Origin: Paraburkholderia aspalathi
GTDB lineage: Bacteria > Pseudomonadota > Gammaproteobacteria > Burkholderiales > Burkholderiaceae
Assembly (NCBI RefSeq): GCF_900116445.1
Contig: NZ_FPBH01000020.1
Location: 1-64,000, forward strand
Length of the DNA: 64,000 bases
Direction: 5' to 3'
This document shows, piece after piece, positions 60,865 to 64,000 of the stretch. The translations under genes and the position numbers were made by a program. How positions within the stretch are numbered: the first letter of the stretch is position 1; every line of letters starts with the position of its first letter. The notes under the pieces are model-generated. The model ran no database searches. It was not told where the DNA came from and was given only the letters and a program-made list of their open reading frames with translations.

Positions 60865-61764
60865 TCAGCCGCGCGCGCGGCTGTGATTCGCCGCGTCGCG
60901 CATGGCCGCCCATACTTTCAATGCATCCACTGTTTGCGCGACGTCGTGCACGCGCAGAATTGCCGCACCGCGCCCGGCGGCACACACCGCGGCGGCGATG
61001 CTGCCCGCCACGCGCTCCGGCGCCGGGCGTCCGACGATCGCGCCGACCATCGACTTGCGCGACATGCCGGCCAGAATGGGGTACGGCGGCTCGGCCCGCG
61101 GCGCCGTGTCCGGCAGATGCGCGAGCAGCGCGTAATTGTGTTCGATCACCGCCTTGCCGAAACCAAAGCCCGGGTCCACGCTGATACGAGCACGAGCGAT
61201 GCCCGCTTGCTTCAGGGTCGTCACCCGTTCTTCGAGAAACTGCCGAACTTCGCTTACCACGTCGTCATAGGCAGGCTCACCGAGCTGCATGGTCTGCGGC
61301 TCGCCAAGCATATGCATCACGCACAGGCCGCATTCGCTGTCGCGTACGGCGTCAATCGCACCGGGTATCCGGAAACCCCAGATATCGTTGATCAGGTCCG
61401 CACCCGCGGTCAGTGCGTGACGCATCACTTCCGGCTTGTACGTGTCGACCGACAGCGGCACGTTCGCGCCATGCAGTAGTTCGACCAGCGGGATCACCCG
61501 CTCCAGCTCTTCGTCGAGCGGCACGGGCGGCGCACCCGGACGGGTCGACTCGCCGCCGATGTCGATGATGTCCGCGCCATCAAGCAGCATGCGCTCGGCC
61601 TGGCGTAACGCGTCGCCGCGCATCGCGTACTGGCCGCCATCGGAAAACGAATCGGGAGTGACGTTCAGGATGCCCATGACTAACGGGCGTTCAAAGGTCA
61701 GCTTGAAGCGGCCGCATTGCAGCGGTTCGGGAATGGGAAGAGAGGGAAATTCGACTTTCGACAC
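60865..61764 (-). CDS. folP: Dihydropteroate synthase
   Basis: This folate-pathway enzyme joins p-aminobenzoate and hydroxymethyl-dihydropterin pyrophosphate, and is the target of sulfonamides. It has 299 residues from a GTG at 61764; a GTG at 61779 is also possible, and the open frame beyond 61800 is inside the ftsH terminator and cannot be used. VMGILNVTPDSFSDGG, DIGGESTRPGA and SVDTYKPEVM are the standard motifs, with GMSRKS near the C-terminus. Confidence 0.94.
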   Translation of the reverse strand: MSKVEFPSLPIPEPLQCGRFKLTFERPLVMGILNVTPDSFSDGGQYAMRGDALRQAERMLLDGADIIDIGGESTRPGAPPVPLDEELERVIPLVELLHGANVPLSVDTYKPEVMRHALTAGADLINDIWGFRIPGAIDAVRDSECGLCVMHMLGEPQTMQLGEPAYDDVVSEVRQFLEERVTTLKQAGIARARISVDPGFGFGKAVIEHNYALLAHLPDTAPRAEPPYPILAGMSRKSMVGAIVGRPAPERVAGSIAAAVCAAGRGAAILRVHDVAQTVDALKVWAAMRDAANHSRARG

Positions 61765-61789
61765 GTAGCGGTCAATCACGTAAAACGAA

Positions 61790-61827
61790 TAAATGCAAAA
61801 CGGGCCGGTGTGAATCACACCGGCCCG
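61790..61827 (-). terminator. Terminator or attenuator after ftsH
   Basis: CGGGCCGGTGTGA and TCACACCGGCCCG (61801-61827) form a 13-bp stem; on the minus strand TTTTGCATTT follows. It would reduce readthrough from ftsH into folP. Confidence 0.8.
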
Positions 61828-61847
61828 CACTTTCTACTGGTCGCCGA

Positions 61848-63737
61848 TCAGGCCGGCGCGGTCGCGCTGCCCGGCTTGACCTCGGTGCCCGGGCTGCCGC
61901 CCGACGAGGCGTCGCTTGCCGACGGCGGCGAACTCTTCGGCGAACGCGGCGGACGGCCTGCCATGATGTCGTTGATCTGATCGGCGTCGATCGTTTCCCA
62001 CTCCATCAGTGCGGCGGTCATCGCTTCGACCTTGTCGCGGTTCTCGTCCAGCAGGCGCTTGGCGAGGTTGTACTGCTCGTCGAGCACGCGGCGGATTTCC
62101 GCGTCGACCTTCTGTTGCGTCGCTTCCGAAATGGTGCGCGTGAAGCCACGGCCAAACGGCGTTGCGTCGTTTTCGTCGTCGACGTAGACCATCGGTCCGA
62201 GTGCGTCCGTCATACCGAAGCGAGCCACCATGGCGCGGGCCGTAGCCGTCGCCTTGTTGAAGTCGTCCGATGCGCCGGTGCTGATCAGGTTCAGGAACAG
62301 CTCTTCCGCGACACGGCCACCGAACAGGATCGCGAGGCGGTCCAGCAGGTAGTCTTTCGAATACGTTTCGTTGTCATGCTCCGGCAACTGCCACGTGACG
62401 CCCAGCGCACGGCCGCGCGGGATGATCGTGACCTTGTGCACAGGATCGGCCTTCGGCAACAGCTTGGCGATGACTGCGTGACCCGACTCGTGATACGCCG
62501 TAGCACGCTTCGATTCTTCGCGAATCACGGCCGACTTGCGCTCCGGACCCATGAAGATCTTGTCTTTCGCGTCTTCGAAGTCGTTCATCTCGACGATGCG
62601 CTTGCCGCGGCGAGCCGCGAACAAGGCTGCTTCGTTGACCAGGTTCGCCAGATCGGCGCCCGAGAAGCCCGGCGTGCCGCGGGCGATCACCGCTGCGTCG
62701 ACGTCGTTCGAAATCGGCACCTTGCGCAGGTGAACCTTCATGATGTGCTCGCGACCGCGGATGTCCGGCAGACCGACGTACACCTGACGGTCGAAACGGC
62801 CCGGACGCAGCAGCGCCTTGTCGAGCACGTCCGAACGGTTGGTTGCAGCGATCACGATCACGCCCGAATTCGCTTCGAAGCCGTCCATCTCGACCAGCAT
62901 CTGGTTCAAGGTCTGTTCGCGTTCGTCGTTACCGCCACCCATGCCGGCGCCGCGATGACGGCCGACCGCGTCGATTTCGTCGATAAACACGATACACGGC
63001 GCATGCTTCTTGGCCTGCTCGAACATGTCGCGCACACGAGCCGCACCGACACCCACAAACATTTCCACGAAGTCCGAACCCGAGATGCTGAAGAACGGCA
63101 CCTTCGCCTCACCGGCGATAGCGCGCGCCAGCAGGGTCTTACCCGTTCCCGGAGGGCCGACCAGCAGCACGCCGCGCGGAATGCGTCCGCCCAGCTTCTG
63201 GAATTTCTGCGGATCGCGCAGGAAGTCGACCAGTTCGGAAACCTCTTCCTTGGCTTCGTCGCAACCGGCGACGTCGGTGAAATTGATAGCGTTGTTATTT
63301 TCGTCGATCAGACGTGCACGGGATTTACCGAACGAGAACGCACCGCCTTTCCCGCCTCCCTGCATCTGTCGCATCATGTAGAACCAGAAGCCGATGATCA
63401 GGATCGTTGGTCCGAGGTAATACAGCGCGGACACCAGCGCATTCGGTTCGTCATCAGCCTTGCCGCTCACCTGAACGCCATACTTCATCAGATCGCCAAC
63501 CATCCAGATGTCGCCGGGCGACACGATCTGGTACTTCTGGCCGTCTGCTGGAGTGACCGTGAGGTTCCGCCCCTGGACAATGACGTTCTTGACTTTGCCG
63601 TTCTTCGCGTCGTCCATGAACTGCGAATAGGAAACGCCTTCCTGGACACGGGGCTTGTCGAACTGCTTGAACACCGTAAACAGCACCAGTGCGATAACCA
63701 GCCACACTGCTGCTTTCGAAAACATATTGTTGTTCAA
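61848..63737 (-). CDS. ftsH: ATP-dependent zinc metalloprotease FtsH
   Basis: This membrane-anchored AAA+ protease degrades misfolded membrane proteins and regulators such as LpxC in many bacteria. It has 629 residues. Two N-terminal helices flank a periplasmic domain; Walker A GPPGTGKT is at about 194-201, Walker B FIDEID, the second region of homology TNRSDVLDKALLRPGRFDR, and the zinc site HESGH at about 416-420. The C-terminal tail is Pro/Ser/Gly-rich. Confidence 0.98.
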   Translation of the reverse strand: MNNNMFSKAAVWLVIALVLFTVFKQFDKPRVQEGVSYSQFMDDAKNGKVKNVIVQGRNLTVTPADGQKYQIVSPGDIWMVGDLMKYGVQVSGKADDEPNALVSALYYLGPTILIIGFWFYMMRQMQGGGKGGAFSFGKSRARLIDENNNAINFTDVAGCDEAKEEVSELVDFLRDPQKFQKLGGRIPRGVLLVGPPGTGKTLLARAIAGEAKVPFFSISGSDFVEMFVGVGAARVRDMFEQAKKHAPCIVFIDEIDAVGRHRGAGMGGGNDEREQTLNQMLVEMDGFEANSGVIVIAATNRSDVLDKALLRPGRFDRQVYVGLPDIRGREHIMKVHLRKVPISNDVDAAVIARGTPGFSGADLANLVNEAALFAARRGKRIVEMNDFEDAKDKIFMGPERKSAVIREESKRATAYHESGHAVIAKLLPKADPVHKVTIIPRGRALGVTWQLPEHDNETYSKDYLLDRLAILFGGRVAEELFLNLISTGASDDFNKATATARAMVARFGMTDALGPMVYVDDENDATPFGRGFTRTISEATQQKVDAEIRRVLDEQYNLAKRLLDENRDKVEAMTAALMEWETIDADQINDIMAGRPPRSPKSSPPSASDASSGGSPGTEVKPGSATAPA

Positions 63738-63926
63738 AGCACCACTCCTTCACTTAGACGGGCGCCTACATTTGCCTTGCGGCACCACGAAAGCATTCTA
63801 ATCCAGTCCGCAGACCCCTGCCATAAGGTTTCGCTACCACACAAATAGCGCAGCGGGCCATCACAGCGCCAATTTCTAGTGCTGTGGGCACATTATCGGC
63901 AGATGCGGAACCTTCCTGCAGCGCAC

Positions 63927-64000
63927 CTACGCGGGGCGCTTCAGATGCTTACCCAAAATAAACGTTTCTGACGATTTGTCCCGCGAGGCTTTCGGCTTGC
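63927..64000 (-). CDS. rlmE: RlmE (FtsJ) 23S rRNA methyltransferase, C-terminal fragment
   Basis: Only the last 23 codons are in the window. Read on the minus strand they give KASRDKSSETFILGKHLKRP and a TAG stop at 63927. The SSETF(I/V)LG ending and the position directly before ftsH identify the end of rlmE, which methylates U2552 of 23S rRNA. The gene continues beyond the window. A gap of about 190 bp with the ftsH promoter follows. Confidence 0.8.
   Translation of the reverse strand, partial: KPKASRDKSSETFILGKHLKRPA

Noticed and set aside
61765..61830. Longer N-terminus for dihydropteroate synthase
   Set aside because: The extra codons run through the ftsH terminator hairpin and do not resemble known FolP N-termini.

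Overview
The window is chromosomal DNA of a GC-rich member of Burkholderiales, most likely Paraburkholderia. The evidence is the strong GC3 codon use, the order rlmE-ftsH-folP-glmM-pstSCAB-phoU-phoB-phoR, the neighbouring ppk/ppx and ornithine-lipid acyltransferase genes, and the overall style of the proteins. This is recognition from memory; no database was searched.

Layout. 159-2591: a large lipoprotein built from two copies of one domain. 3100-7767: a tightly packed minus-strand operon, NUDIX hydrolase - hotdog thioesterase - livH - livM - livG - livF. 7933-11489: threonine aldolase, an MFS exporter and its divergent LysR regulator. 11657-20528: alaS, a class III CoA-transferase with a striking leader hairpin, an RBBP9-type hydrolase, gamma-glutamyltransferase and glnS. 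20686-27108: an orphan amino-acid binding protein, a NUDIX enzyme, small secreted and membrane proteins, a di-haem peroxidase and an AcpA-type phosphatase facing apart, and a DUF427 protein. 27167-35433: tRNA-Arg(TCT), uppP, an aldose epimerase-like protein, an NlpD-like LysM/LytM lipoprotein, a pentapeptide-repeat protein, DUF2288 plus a MATE exporter, several small proteins, and tRNA-Pro(TGG).

35387-46610 is an integrated element of about 11.2 kb, lower in GC than its surroundings. It sits in the 3' end of tRNA-Pro(TGG) and is bounded by a 47-bp direct repeat. Its minus-strand backbone (tyrosine integrase, coupled unknown gene, AlpA-like regulator, three small genes, Prim-Pol/D5 helicase) is that of a P4-like or PICI-like phage satellite. 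A repeat-rich non-coding region next to the primase is a good origin candidate. Cargo at the tRNA end includes an AbiJ-type abortive-infection protein, a probable DUF6650 protein, a coupled pair of hydrophobic small proteins and several unknowns. GGGGTAAC sites at an exact 11-bp period lie just inside both ends and look like integrase arm sites.

46793-64000 is core genome dominated by phosphate physiology. It holds sixA, an OlsB-like acyltransferase, ppx, ppk, and the pho/pst operon (phoR, phoB, phoU, pstB, pstA, pstC, pstS), followed by glmM, folP, ftsH and the end of rlmE. Pho-box-like repeats are visible before pstS, ppk and olsB, which suggests that phosphate uptake, polyphosphate synthesis and phosphorus-free membrane lipid synthesis respond together to PhoB here.
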